Of a stretch of 64,000 bases of DNA, positions 42,823 to 52,546 are shown piece after piece (the first letter of the stretch is position 1; each line of letters begins with the position of its first letter). Source of the DNA: Egaibacter danicus (GTDB taxonomy: Bacteria > Pseudomonadota > Gammaproteobacteria > Burkholderiales > Burkholderiaceae_C); assembly GCA_016707075.1 (NCBI GenBank), contig JADJII010000002.1, positions 372,001 to 436,000 of the forward strand, read 5' to 3'. The position numbers and the translations under genes were made by a program. A model generated the notes under the pieces. It did not search any database, was not told where the DNA came from, and saw nothing but the letters and a program-made list of their open reading frames with translations.

Positions 42823-45800
42823 ATGCAAACGAACGCAGCCGCTGTCGGCGACCAGGACTCTGTGATCGCAGACTTGGGGCCATTGGCCTGGGTGCTCGAG
42901 GAGCTTCGAAAATCCCTGGAGGGCGCAACCAAGGCAATGCGCCGGTTTGTCCGCGACGCCGAGTTGGCCCGGGGCGCCGACATTGCTGAACTTGATGCCA
43001 GCCATTTGCGCATTGCCCGCCAACAACTTCACCAAGCCGTCGGTGCTCTGGAGATGGTGGGCCTGGAGGCGCCTGCCAAAGTGCTGCGCGCCATGGAAGC
43101 ACTTGCCCAAAAATTCGTTCAGCGACCGGAACTTTGCAGCGATGTCGCTGCGACCAAACTCGAACGGGCCAGTTTTGCACTGACGGAATACCTTGAGGGT
43201 GTTCTTAAAGGCAAAAGTGCGTCGGCTGTCGCGCTGTTCCCGCAGTACCGTGATGTGCTGGAACTTGCTGGAGGTGACCGCGTTCATCCAGCCGATTTGT
43301 GGTCCATTGAATGGCGCTGGATTGATGCTGAGTTGTCACCACGTCCCGAAACATTGGCTTATGGGCCGGAAACGCGTGCGCGTGTTGACCAGGCGGTGCT
43401 GAAGGTTGTCAAGACCGGCGACGCCCGCGCAGCCATTGCCATGCGGGATATCAGCCTGGGCTTGTCCAGTGGGCACTCCGGTCTGGAGCGGCGGGTATTC
43501 TGGAAAATTGCTGCGGCCTTTTTTGAGGCCATTGCGCAAGGCTTGTGCCCGGCAGACGTTTATGTAAAACGGGTTGCCTCTCGCGTTATTCTTCAATATA
43601 CGACTCTTGCCCGAGGCGAAAAAGGGGTATCTGACCGCCTCGCACAGGACATGCTGTTTTTTTGTGCCCAGGCCATCCCACCCGAAGGGGCGAAGTTGCT
43701 GGTGTTGCCCGCCATTCGGGCGGCTTACCGGTTGACCCGCAGCAAGCCTTTTGCTTATGACACCACGCAGTTTGGTCGATTTGACCCCGCACTGCTGGTT
43801 CAGGCCCGCAAACGCATTGCCTCTGCAACCGAGACCTGGTCTGCGCTGGCAGGCGGAGATACCAATCGCCTGAAGATGGCGGCCGAGCAGTTTGCTGCGG
43901 TCAGTGAGTCGATACTGAAGTTGCATCCGGAGTGTGGCGACTTGGCGCGCGCCCTGACTCACGCGATTGACGCCACCACAAAAACGGGTGAACCGCCCAG
44001 TACGCCAGTTGCGATGGAGGTGGCTACGGCTGTCCTCTATCTGGACGCTGCCTACGCCGACCTTGACCCCACCGAGTCACAAATGGCCGAGCGAAGCCGG
44101 CGGCTGGCGCATCGTCTCGAGCATGTCATTTCCGGGGGGCAGCCAGAGCCTCTTGAAGGCTGGATGGAAGAGCTCTATCGTCGCGTCAGTGATCGCCAGA
44201 CGATGGGCAGTGTGGTCGATGAATTGCGGACCACATTGGGGGAGGTGGAAAAATCACTGGATCAGTTCTTCCGCAATCCCCACGACAAAGTCCCGTTGCA
44301 CGAGGTTCCCAGCAAGCTGGCCCAGATGCGGGGTGTTTTTTCCGTGCTCGGACTCGATCAGGCTTCACTTGCGACCATGCGCCTGCGAGACAGCGCCGAG
44401 AAGTTTCTGGTCGATGAAATCGACGAACAGACATTGCGCAGCGGTATTTTCGAAAAACTGGGCAACAGTTTGGGCGCTTTGGGTTTTCTCATCGACATGC
44501 TGAGCTACCAGCGTGCGCTGGCCAAGAAACTATTTGTATATGACGAAGAACTGGGAGAATTCAAACCCCTGATGGGCCGGGAGAAAGCTGCGGCTGTGGA
44601 GGCTCCTCAAGTCGAAGAAGTGGTTGACTTCAAATCGTCGGGTTGGAGTGGGGATGCGGTTAACTCCCGGCTTCCGGTGGAGGAGGCACGGAGTTCGCAG
44701 ATGCAGCCGCTCACCAAGGTGGCGGCGCCCGAGCCTGAAATTGATCAGGAGCTTCGGGACATCTTTCTTGAAGAGGCGCGTGAGGTGGTTCAGACTGGTT
44801 TGGCTGCAGTGAAAGCGCTGGCGGCTGATCCGGCTGACTTGGGCGAGCAGACCACTCTTCGGCGCAGCTTCCATACGCTCAAGGGTAGCTCACGTATGGT
44901 GGGCCTCAACGAATTTGGCGAGGCAGCATGGTCCCTTGAACAGCTTCTCAATACCTGGCTCGCTGAACAGAAGCCGGCCAGTGAGGAACTGGTTCATTTG
45001 TCTCACGAATCACTGATGGGTTTTGGCCGCTGGGTTGAAGACATCGCCAAAGTAAGCGACCCTGGGTGGAATGCACAGGCTTTCCGGGATGCAGCCGATG
45101 GGCTGAGACTCAACAATAAGGTCGTGACGCTTCGTTTGCCGGGTGGTGTGCAGCCAGATGGAGCCGCGGCAGACTCGGCCTGGGCGCCAACAGGATGGGG
45201 CGCAGACCTCCAGCCCGACTTCGAAGAAACACAGGTATCCGGTTTCATGCCTGTACTGGAAGAGGAGGTCAAGCCGGCGAGCGTGTCTCCCCAGCCAGCC
45301 TCATTTGCCGCGACGCAGTTTCAGGAAGCCCCCACTGCCCGCTCGTTGAGCCCTTCCGAAAAACCGGCGACGCATGATCTCGCGCCCCTTGCGATGGAGG
45401 ACATCGACTTTGGTGGGCATGCCGAACCGGCTACGACAGCGCCGCCAGCTGCAATACCTGCGCCGGAGCCAATCGAGCCAGTGGTCGAACCGGTACTGGA
45501 TGCCCAGGACTCCCTGTCTCCATCTGCCGGGCAGCCGTACGATGACGCCGATCAGGTCAAGGTTATAGGGCCTTTGCGGATTGGTATCCCGCTATACAAC
45601 GTATTCCTCAATGAGGCTGACGAGTGGTCGAGACACTTGTCGACCGAGCTTGCCGAATGGTCACTCGAACTTCATCAACCCCTCCCCGACACAGCCGTTG
45701 CTTTGGCTCATTCCCTTTCGGGGAGTTCGGCGACGGTCGGTTTTTCAGGCCTCTCCGAAATCGCACGTGCACTGGAGCAGGCTCTGCAACATGTGCAGCT

Positions 45801-48546
45801 ACATGCTCAGGGAACTGCCAATGAAGCCCGGGACTTTGTCGAGGCCGCCGAAGAAATAAGGCACCTTTTGCACCAGTTTGCGGCTGGTTTCCTCAAGGAA
45901 CCCAACCCCCAGATTCTGGATGCCTTGAGGTCCATTCTGGACACCCAGTTCCCGGTGCTTGTGCATGAAGAGTCGCTCAAGGGCGACAGTGTTTTTGCTG
46001 ACCTCCTTCAGTATGACGAGGCTCCGAAGCCCCCGGCGTCAGAAGATATCGTCGAGCCAAGCCATGCTGTGGAACCAGTTGTCTCGGCACCGGTGTCCGA
46101 AATGCGTCAGGATGGGCAGGCGTTTGCTGGATTGACTGCCGCATCGCAGCGGGTAGTTGTTCAGGAGAGCGATGACGACATTGATCTCACCGATTCGCTT
46201 GATGCGGATCTTTTCCCGATTTTTGAAGAAGAAGCTCTGGAGTTGATGCCACAACTTGGTGGTGCACTTCGTCAGTGGTCAGCACGACCTGACAATCTTG
46301 GTGCTCGCGCTGAAGTCTTGCGGGTATTGCACACGCTCAAGGGCAGTGCGCGGCTGGCCGGTGCCATGCGTCTTGGTGAAATGACGCACCGCCTGGAATC
46401 TGCCGTGGAGAGTCTGGGCACTGAACAGCTCGAGACATCGCTGGTAGAGCCTTTACTGGCCCGTTTCGATAGCATCCAGGAAGATTTTGACGCTCTGCGT
46501 GCCAGCCCTGAGCAAAAGCAGAGCCTGCCAGAAACCCCGCTTGCGCCGGTTGATGAGATCCCTTCGGAAGAGACTGAACCTGTTCCGCAGGAAGCAGCAA
46601 CATCGACATCGGCAACGTTTGCGCCCATTCGTTCCTCTGCAGTGGTGTCGGTCAGGCCGGTGGGCAGTCAGTCCGTACGGGTCCGCTCGCAGCTTCTCGA
46701 CCGTCTGGTCAATCAGGCTGGTGAAGTGATGATCACCCGTTCCAGGCTTGATGCCCGACTCGGGCAGCTTCGCGGTTCCCTTGGCGAACTGACAGGCAAT
46801 CTGGATCGGCTTCGGCATCAGCTCAGGGATATTGAAGTGCAGGCTGAGTCCCAGATGCAGTCCCGCCTGGCACAGGCCAAAGACTCTGCGCAGGGATTCG
46901 ACCCGCTCGAGTTTGACCGTTTCACCCGCGTTCAGGAACTGACCCGGATGATGGCTGAGTCGGTTAACGACGTTGCGACCGTGCAGCGAAACCTGCAACG
47001 TGCCCTGGAAGGAACCGAGGACGATCTGATTGCCCAGGCACGCCAGGCACGCGAACTGCAGCGCGATTTGCTGCGCACGCGAATGGTGGAGTTTGAGAGT
47101 ATTTCAGAACGCCTCTACGGGGTTATGAGACAAGCCTCCAAAGACTCGGGCAAGCAGGTCAAGCTGGACATCACGGGTGGATCCATGGAAATGGACCGTG
47201 GAGTTCTGGAGCGTATGGCGCCCGCTTTCGAACACATTTTGCGCAATGCCGTGGCGCATGGCATCGAAGACAATTCAGCACGATCGGCGGCAGGCAAGCC
47301 TTCCGTTGGGACAGTCGCCATTTCCTTGCACCATCAGAGTAACGATGTGTCTGTCGAGTTCTCTGACGATGGGAGTGGCCTGAATCTGGAGCGTATTCGC
47401 GCAAAGGCGGTCAGCAACGGTCTGGTGCCAGCGGGCACGGTCTTGAGCGATGCCGAGGCTGCGGATTTGATCTTCATGCCCGGTTTGTCTACGGCCACTG
47501 AAGTCACCGAACTGGCTGGTCGTGGTATCGGCATGGACGTTGTCCGCGCGGAGGTGAATGCGCTTGGCGGACGAATTGAAACGTCCACCAAACCAGGGCT
47601 CGGCACCACCTTTCGGCTGGTATTGCCTTTGACGACGGCGGTGACCCAGGTTGTCATGCTGAGGCTGGGTTCCATCAGTGTTGGGGTACCCGCCAATATT
47701 GTCGAGATCGTGAAGCGTGTTTCGGCGAAGGATCTTGAACAGGCCTACCAAACAGCGGCTTTCCCGCACGATGGCGAACAGGTGCCATTCTTCTGGTCGG
47801 GTGCGCTTTTGCAGACATCTCCTCAGAGCATGGAGACGGTTGCCCGCAACTACCCGGTTGCCATCTTCCGTAGCGCTGGTCAGCGTGTAGCGGTCCACGT
47901 TGATGAAGTTCTGGGAAACCAGGAGGTCGTCGTCAAGAACCTGGGTCCCCAGATGTCGCGTTTGCCGGGTTTGACCGGCATGTCCATTCTGGCTTCTGGT
48001 GCTGTCGTGTTGATTTACAACCCCGTCGCACTGGCGGTCGTCTATGGTGATCAGGCGCGGCAAATGCGCTCAGATTCCGTGAACGCCACTGCCCATGCAG
48101 CCGCCCAGAAACTGGCTGGTATTGCAGAGCCGCTGGCCAGTACTGGCAAAAACCAGATCCCGCTTGTGCTGGTGGTGGATGATTCAATCACGGTACGTCG
48201 CGTCACCCAGCGTTTGTTATTGCGTGAGGGCTACAGGGTGGCCATGGCTGCGGATGGCCTGCAGGCGCTGGAACGACTGCAGGAAGAAAAGCCGGCGGTG
48301 GTACTTTCAGACATCGAGATGCCCCGCATGGACGGCTTCGACCTGGCCCGCAATATTCGTGGTGACAAGAATTTGAGCGACTTGCCCATTATCATGATCA
48401 CGTCACGGATTGCCGAGAAGCATCGTGACCACGCGAAGGAACTGGGAGTTGATCATTACCTCGGCAAGCCCTACTCGGAAGACGAATTGCTGGGCTTGGT
48501 CCGCAGCTACTGTTTCGCCGAAGACGCTGTGATCAACCCGGTTTGA
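42823..48546 (+). CDS. chpA: Pil-Chp hybrid histidine kinase ChpA (CheA-like), 1907 aa
   Basis: A multi-domain CheA-type kinase phosphorylating PilG and PilH. Three histidine-phosphotransfer modules with intact or near-intact motifs are visible: HTLKGSSRMVG (H684), HSLSGSSATVG (H963) and HTLKGSARLAG (H1170); the first 600 residues look like degenerate Hpt copies. Then come the dimerisation helices (about 1280-1430), ATPase domain (HILRNAVAHGIED, about 1471; GRGIGMDVVR), CheW domain (about 1606-1740) and a C-terminal receiver with phospho-Asp D1830 (VVLSDIEMPRMDG). The ATG at 42823 has AGGAG 10 bp upstream; the GTG at 42811 is too close to it. It overlaps the convergent photolyase gene by 14 bp. 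Confidence 0.95.
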   Translation: MQTNAAAVGDQDSVIADLGPLAWVLEELRKSLEGATKAMRRFVRDAELARGADIAELDASHLRIARQQLHQAVGALEMVGLEAPAKVLRAMEALAQKFVQRPELCSDVAATKLERASFALTEYLEGVLKGKSASAVALFPQYRDVLELAGGDRVHPADLWSIEWRWIDAELSPRPETLAYGPETRARVDQAVLKVVKTGDARAAIAMRDISLGLSSGHSGLERRVFWKIAAAFFEAIAQGLCPADVYVKRVASRVILQYTTLARGEKGVSDRLAQDMLFFCAQAIPPEGAKLLVLPAIRAAYRLTRSKPFAYDTTQFGRFDPALLVQARKRIASATETWSALAGGDTNRLKMAAEQFAAVSESILKLHPECGDLARALTHAIDATTKTGEPPSTPVAMEVATAVLYLDAAYADLDPTESQMAERSRRLAHRLEHVISGGQPEPLEGWMEELYRRVSDRQTMGSVVDELRTTLGEVEKSLDQFFRNPHDKVPLHEVPSKLAQMRGVFSVLGLDQASLATMRLRDSAEKFLVDEIDEQTLRSGIFEKLGNSLGALGFLIDMLSYQRALAKKLFVYDEELGEFKPLMGREKAAAVEAPQVEEVVDFKSSGWSGDAVNSRLPVEEARSSQMQPLTKVAAPEPEIDQELRDIFLEEAREVVQTGLAAVKALAADPADLGEQTTLRRSFHTLKGSSRMVGLNEFGEAAWSLEQLLNTWLAEQKPASEELVHLSHESLMGFGRWVEDIAKVSDPGWNAQAFRDAADGLRLNNKVVTLRLPGGVQPDGAAADSAWAPTGWGADLQPDFEETQVSGFMPVLEEEVKPASVSPQPASFAATQFQEAPTARSLSPSEKPATHDLAPLAMEDIDFGGHAEPATTAPPAAIPAPEPIEPVVEPVLDAQDSLSPSAGQPYDDADQVKVIGPLRIGIPLYNVFLNEADEWSRHLSTELAEWSLELHQPLPDTAVALAHSLSGSSATVGFSGLSEIARALEQALQHVQLHAQGTANEARDFVEAAEEIRHLLHQFAAGFLKEPNPQILDALRSILDTQFPVLVHEESLKGDSVFADLLQYDEAPKPPASEDIVEPSHAVEPVVSAPVSEMRQDGQAFAGLTAASQRVVVQESDDDIDLTDSLDADLFPIFEEEALELMPQLGGALRQWSARPDNLGARAEVLRVLHTLKGSARLAGAMRLGEMTHRLESAVESLGTEQLETSLVEPLLARFDSIQEDFDALRASPEQKQSLPETPLAPVDEIPSEETEPVPQEAATSTSATFAPIRSSAVVSVRPVGSQSVRVRSQLLDRLVNQAGEVMITRSRLDARLGQLRGSLGELTGNLDRLRHQLRDIEVQAESQMQSRLAQAKDSAQGFDPLEFDRFTRVQELTRMMAESVNDVATVQRNLQRALEGTEDDLIAQARQARELQRDLLRTRMVEFESISERLYGVMRQASKDSGKQVKLDITGGSMEMDRGVLERMAPAFEHILRNAVAHGIEDNSARSAAGKPSVGTVAISLHHQSNDVSVEFSDDGSGLNLERIRAKAVSNGLVPAGTVLSDAEAADLIFMPGLSTATEVTELAGRGIGMDVVRAEVNALGGRIETSTKPGLGTTFRLVLPLTTAVTQVVMLRLGSISVGVPANIVEIVKRVSAKDLEQAYQTAAFPHDGEQVPFFWSGALLQTSPQSMETVARNYPVAIFRSAGQRVAVHVDEVLGNQEVVVKNLGPQMSRLPGLTGMSILASGAVVLIYNPVALAVVYGDQARQMRSDSVNATAHAAAQKLAGIAEPLASTGKNQIPLVLVVDDSITVRRVTQRLLLREGYRVAMAADGLQALERLQEEKPAVVLSDIEMPRMDGFDLARNIRGDKNLSDLPIIMITSRIAEKHRDHAKELGVDHYLGKPYSEDELLGLVRSYCFAEDAVINPV

Positions 48547-50002
48547 TTTTTTTCACAACCGCGTATCGCTGAAGGGTCAGTGCTCTGGCTTCTTCATGTG
48601 ATATGACCGGTTTTGGGTATGTCTTCCCAAGCACAACACCGCACGCGGCCAGAACTTCGGGGCTGGCCAGCCAGGGTGCGTGGAGCACCTTGCTTGGCAG
48701 CTTTGACAGTTGCGGCAGGTAGCGCCGGATGAACTTGCCCTCGGCATCGAACTTCTCGCTCTGGCTGATTGGGTTGAAAATCCGGAAATAGGGCTGGGCA
48801 TCGCAGCCGCTTGAACTGACCCACTGCCAGCCACCATTGTTGGCAGACAAGTCGAAGTCATTGAGTTTTTCGGCAAAGTAGCTTTCACCCCATTGCCAGT
48901 TGATACCCAGGTCTTTCACCAGAAAGCTGCCGGCCACCATGCGCAGACGGTTGTGCATATACCCGGTCTGGTTGATCTGGGCCATGGCGGCATCCACCAG
49001 TGGATAACCTGTTTGACCCTCACACCAGGCCTTGAACAGCGATTGCGCATGGTCGCCTGCCTCCCACTGGATGGCGTCGTATTCGGGTTTGTACGAGCCG
49101 TGGGCCACATGCGGGAAATTCGCCAGAATCTGGAAATAGAAATCCCGCCAGACCAGTTCACTGAGCCAGACGGCTGCGCCTTTGCTGCCGTGCAGGGTTC
49201 GTTGCCAGGCTGTTGCAACCAGCCGCCGGATGGAAACGGTACCAAACCGCAGGTGCACACCTAGATAGCTGGGGCCTTTCACGCCGGGAAAATTGCGTGT
49301 TTCATCGTAGCGGTCCATTCGGTCAAAAAATGTCGAGAACAACTCTGACGCCCCTGCCGACCCCGTCGGGATTTTCAGTCCAGACAAATTCGTTTGCCCG
49401 AAGCCGAGCTCTGCGAGCGTCATCACCCCACGACGCAACGCTGCGGGGCGTTCCGCCAGGGACTTGGCCATCGGAATGGCATCGCGGGCTTCCAGGCAGG
49501 CGTCATCAAGCCGTGCCAGCCAGGCATTCTTGTAGGGCGTAAAAACGCCATAAGGCGTTCCCGCTTTGGTCAGTATTTCGCGGCCTTCGAAAATGACGTG
49601 ATCCTTGACGGTTTGAAAAGAAATACCGTGGTCCGCCAGGGCCTCCCGGGCTTTGGTATCCCTTGCGATGGCCTGCGGTTCGTAGTCGCGGGCTGCAAAT
49701 ACCACCTGGGCGTTTAGTTCGCTGGCCAGCCGCACCACCTCCTGATAGCCCACGCCTTGCCGGACGATGATTCCGGCTCCAGGTTTGTTGCTCAGCGTCC
49801 GCAGGTCCTCATCCAGGCCGACCAGAGACTCCCTGATGAATTCCACGCGGCGGTCTTGCCTGGGCAAGCCGTCCAGAATGTCCCGGTCAAAAACGAAGAC
49901 ACAATGCACCTTTTTGCAGCTTGTCAGTGCAGACCACAAGGCCGTGTTGTCGTTGGTTCTCAGGTCGCGTCTGAACCAAACAACGCCCGTGTCAAATTGC
50001 AT
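48533..50002 (-). CDS. phr: Class I deoxyribodipyrimidine photolyase
   Basis: The 489-residue FAD enzyme uses blue light to split cyclobutane pyrimidine dimers. It has the N-terminal antenna domain (VVWFRRDLRTNDNTALW) and the C-terminal FAD domain with TGYPLVDAAMAQINQTGYMHNRLRM, WQWGESYFAEKL and WVSSSGCDAQPYFRIFNP. It starts 27 bp from the divergent yqgE and converges on chpA with a 14 bp overlap. Confidence 0.95.
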   Translation of the reverse strand: MQFDTGVVWFRRDLRTNDNTALWSALTSCKKVHCVFVFDRDILDGLPRQDRRVEFIRESLVGLDEDLRTLSNKPGAGIIVRQGVGYQEVVRLASELNAQVVFAARDYEPQAIARDTKAREALADHGISFQTVKDHVIFEGREILTKAGTPYGVFTPYKNAWLARLDDACLEARDAIPMAKSLAERPAALRRGVMTLAELGFGQTNLSGLKIPTGSAGASELFSTFFDRMDRYDETRNFPGVKGPSYLGVHLRFGTVSIRRLVATAWQRTLHGSKGAAVWLSELVWRDFYFQILANFPHVAHGSYKPEYDAIQWEAGDHAQSLFKAWCEGQTGYPLVDAAMAQINQTGYMHNRLRMVAGSFLVKDLGINWQWGESYFAEKLNDFDLSANNGGWQWVSSSGCDAQPYFRIFNPISQSEKFDAEGKFIRRYLPQLSKLPSKVLHAPWLASPEVLAACGVVLGKTYPKPVISHEEARALTLQRYAVVKKIKPG

Positions 50003-50029
50003 TTACATGACCCCCGTTAAAATTCCAGC

Positions 50030-50629
50030 ATGTCCAATGATTCTGCCCCCATTAACCTCACGAATCATTTTCTGATCGCCATGCCCGGACTGGAGGATGC
50101 AATATTCTCCCGCAGCGTGGTTTATGTGTGCGAACACAGCGAACGCGGCTCACTCGGACTGGTCATCAACAAGCCAAGTGACATTGACCTCAAGGTGCTG
50201 TTTGAAAAGGTCGAACTGCCCCTCAAGCGTGAGGATCTGCTTCAAACGCCCGTCTTCAAGGGGGGCCCGGTGCAGACGGATCGTGGTTTCGTTTTGCACG
50301 AGCCCATGCTGACGCAGACTGACAAACCGGGTGAATCTGTTTACGCCTCCACCATGACTATTCCGGGTGGTCTGGAAATGACCACTTCCAAGGATGTTCT
50401 GGAAGCCTTGTCCATGGGTGCTGGGCCGAAGAAAGTTCTGGTTTCACTGGGCTATTCAGCTTGGGGAGAGGGGCAGCTGGAATCAGAACTGTCCGAAAAC
50501 AGCTGGCTGACTGTGGATGCAGATCGCAGTGTCATCTTCGATACGCCGGTTGAGCAACGCTATGACAAGGCACTTGCATTGCTGGGGTTCCAGTCCTGGA
50601 TGCTGTCACCCGATGCGGGGCACGCGTGA
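50030..50629 (+). CDS. yqgE: UPF0301 protein YqgE
   Basis: A 199-residue DUF179 protein: NHFLIAMPGLEDAIFSRSVVYVCEHSERGSLGLVINKP spans the start of the domain (residues about 10-48), and YSAWGEGQLESELSENSWL is its second hallmark. Function is unknown, but it is consistently paired with ruvX. The ruvX start overlaps its stop by 4 bp (GTGA). Confidence 0.95.
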   Translation: MSNDSAPINLTNHFLIAMPGLEDAIFSRSVVYVCEHSERGSLGLVINKPSDIDLKVLFEKVELPLKREDLLQTPVFKGGPVQTDRGFVLHEPMLTQTDKPGESVYASTMTIPGGLEMTTSKDVLEALSMGAGPKKVLVSLGYSAWGEGQLESELSENSWLTVDADRSVIFDTPVEQRYDKALALLGFQSWMLSPDAGHA

Positions 50630-51051
50630 AAATAGAAACGCAACCTGTTCAGGCTAGAGTTGACGCTGGCCTGCGCACCTTTCTTGCATTCGATTTCGGA
50701 CTCAAACGCACCGGTGTTGCGGTCGGCAACAGACTGACCCGTGGCGCCCAGCCTCAGCCCACCATCGCTGCCGAGGGAGATGCCCGTTTCGTGAAAATCA
50801 GCAAGCTCATCCAGGAATGGCAGCCCGATGCGCTGGTGATCGGCGTGCCATTCCACCCCGATGGCGCGGAGCACGACAATACGCTGCGTGCGCGCAAGTT
50901 TGGCCGGCAATTGCATGGCCGGTTCAATTTGCCCGTGTTTGAAGTGGACGAACGCTACAGCACAACCGAGGCGTTGGCTGGTGGTGCGAAGGATGCCGAT
51001 GCCGCCGCAGCCTGCATCATTCTTGAGCAATTTTTAAGGAGCATTCCATGA
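50626..51051 (+). CDS. ruvX: Putative pre-16S rRNA nuclease / Holliday junction resolvase-like RuvX
   Basis: A 141-residue RNase H-fold nuclease (YqgF) that trims the 5' end of 16S rRNA. The acidic active-site motifs are visible: AFDFGLKRTGVAVGN, VIGVPFHPDGAEH, VDERYSTTEA and DADAAAACIILEQFL. The GTG start overlaps yqgE; pyrR overlaps its stop by 4 bp. Confidence 0.94.
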   Translation: MKIETQPVQARVDAGLRTFLAFDFGLKRTGVAVGNRLTRGAQPQPTIAAEGDARFVKISKLIQEWQPDALVIGVPFHPDGAEHDNTLRARKFGRQLHGRFNLPVFEVDERYSTTEALAGGAKDADAAAACIILEQFLRSIP

Positions 51052-51545
51052 GCGTACTGGCGCTGGATGCAGAAGCCCTGTACCGCGACCTGTTGCGTGG
51101 CGTGCAGTCCATGAGCCATGCCAAAACCAGGCTGGTGGGCATCACGTCTGGCGGCGCCTGGCTGGCTGAACGCTTGCAGCGTGACCTGAACCTGCCGGAT
51201 CAACCCGGTGTGATCTCGTCCAGCATGCACCGCGATGATTTCGCCAGCAGGGGCTTGGCCTCAGGTGGGCAGACACGCCTTCCGTTCGATGTGAAGGATG
51301 CCGAGATCCTGATTCTGGACGATGTGCTCTACACCGGGCGTACCATCCGCGCGGTCATCAATGAGCTGTTTGACTATGGCCGTCCGGCGAGTGTCATGCT
51401 GGCTGTGCTGGTGGATCGCGGTGGCCGCGAGTTGCCTATCCAGGCCGACTTTGCCGCTGCCCGGGTCACGTTACCAGCCAGCCAGTCACTCGCTCTCGCG
51501 CGCAGCGAGTCCGGCGTGTTCAGCTTCAACGTCAAGACGCGGTAA
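51048..51545 (+). CDS. pyrR: Bifunctional pyr operon regulator / uracil phosphoribosyltransferase
   Basis: The 165-residue PyrR-type phosphoribosyltransferase has the PRPP loop ILDDVLYTGRTIRAVINELFDYGRP and the N-terminal ITSGGAWLAERL. In Firmicutes PyrR binds pyr mRNA; in Burkholderiales the role is less clear and no attenuator is visible here. It overlaps ruvX by 4 bp and precedes pyrB by 6 bp. Confidence 0.92.
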   Translation: MSVLALDAEALYRDLLRGVQSMSHAKTRLVGITSGGAWLAERLQRDLNLPDQPGVISSSMHRDDFASRGLASGGQTRLPFDVKDAEILILDDVLYTGRTIRAVINELFDYGRPASVMLAVLVDRGGRELPIQADFAAARVTLPASQSLALARSESGVFSFNVKTR

Positions 51546-51551
51546 CCGACC

Positions 51552-52513
51552 ATGCTGTACAAACGCAACCCCCAACTCAACAAAAACGGTGAACTCATTC
51601 ACCTGCTGTCGGTGGAAGGGCTCCCCAAAAGCATCCTCACCCACATTCTGGATACCGCTGAAAACTTTGTCAGCGTCAATGACCGCGAAGTCAAAAAGTC
51701 CCCCTGCTGCGGGGCAAGAGCGTCTTCAACCTGTTTTTTGAAAACTCCACACGCACCCGCACCACCTTCGAAATTGCCGCCACCCGTCTCAGTGCGGACG
51801 TGATCAATCTGGACATTTCCCGCTCGTCAGCGTCCAAGGGCGAATCGCTGCTAGACACCATCGCCAACCTCAGCGCCATGGCAGCAGACATGTTTGTGGT
51901 GCGCCATAGTGAGTCTGGTGCGCCGTATCTGATTGCCCAGCACGTGGCGCCCCATGTGCATGTGATCAACGCGGGCGATGGCCGCCACGCTCATCCGACG
52001 CAGGGCCTGCTGGACATGTTCACCATCCGGCACTTCAAGAAAGACTTTGCCAACCTGACCGTCGCCATTGTGGGCGATGTGCTGCACTCCCGCGTGGCCC
52101 GGTCAGACATTCACGCGCTGACGACGCTGGGCTGCGCCGAAGTGCGCGTGGTGGGCCCCAAGACGCTGGTGCCGGCTGACTTGGCTCAGATGGGTGTGCG
52201 GGTGTGTCACACGCTGGACGAAGGCATCCGGGGTTGCGATGTCATCATCATGCTGCGCCTGCAGAGTGAGCGCATGAGTGGTGCACTGCTGCCCTCCAGC
52301 CAGGAGTTCTTCAAGAGCTACGGCCTGACACCTGAAAGATTGCTTCTGGCGAAACCGGACTGCATCGTGATGCACCCCGGCCCGATCAACCGCGGGGTGG
52401 AAATTGACTCTGCGGTGGTTGATGGCAAGCAAAGCGTGATCCTGCCGCAGGTGACCTTTGGCATCGCGGTGCGCATGGCGGTGATGAGCATCGTGGCCGG
52501 CAATGAAGCCTGA
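51552..52513 (+). pseudogene. pyrB: pyrB, aspartate carbamoyltransferase, broken by a -1 frameshift
   Basis: The first committed step of pyrimidine synthesis. The frame starting MLYKRNPQLNKNGELIHLLS is normal up to NDREVKK (about 51696) and then turns to nonsense; the sequence FNLFFENSTRTRTTFEIAATRLS is encoded in the next frame and leads into INLDISRSSASKGESLLDT and on to the stop at 52513. One missing base after AAAAAG at 51692-51697 (expected AAG-GTC-CCC) explains it; restoring it gives 320 residues. Catalytic motifs (STRTRTTFE, HPTQGLLDM, HPGPINRG) are intact, so this is a sequencing error, a recent mutation or, less likely, programmed slippage. Confidence 0.9.
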
Positions 52514-52546
52514 TCGCGTAAAGGGCAATCCAGTGACGGACAGAAC

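Noticed and set aside
47275..48063. 262-codon minus-strand frame inside chpA, and similar long antisense frames in nrdA, ffh, fccB and hemL
   Set aside because: Low-complexity translations with no ribosome binding sites, overlapping well-supported genes; typical antisense shadows in GC-rich DNA.
51048..51545. PyrR attenuator or riboswitch before pyrR/pyrB
   Set aside because: Genes overlap or are spaced by 6 bp, leaving no room for a leader hairpin.
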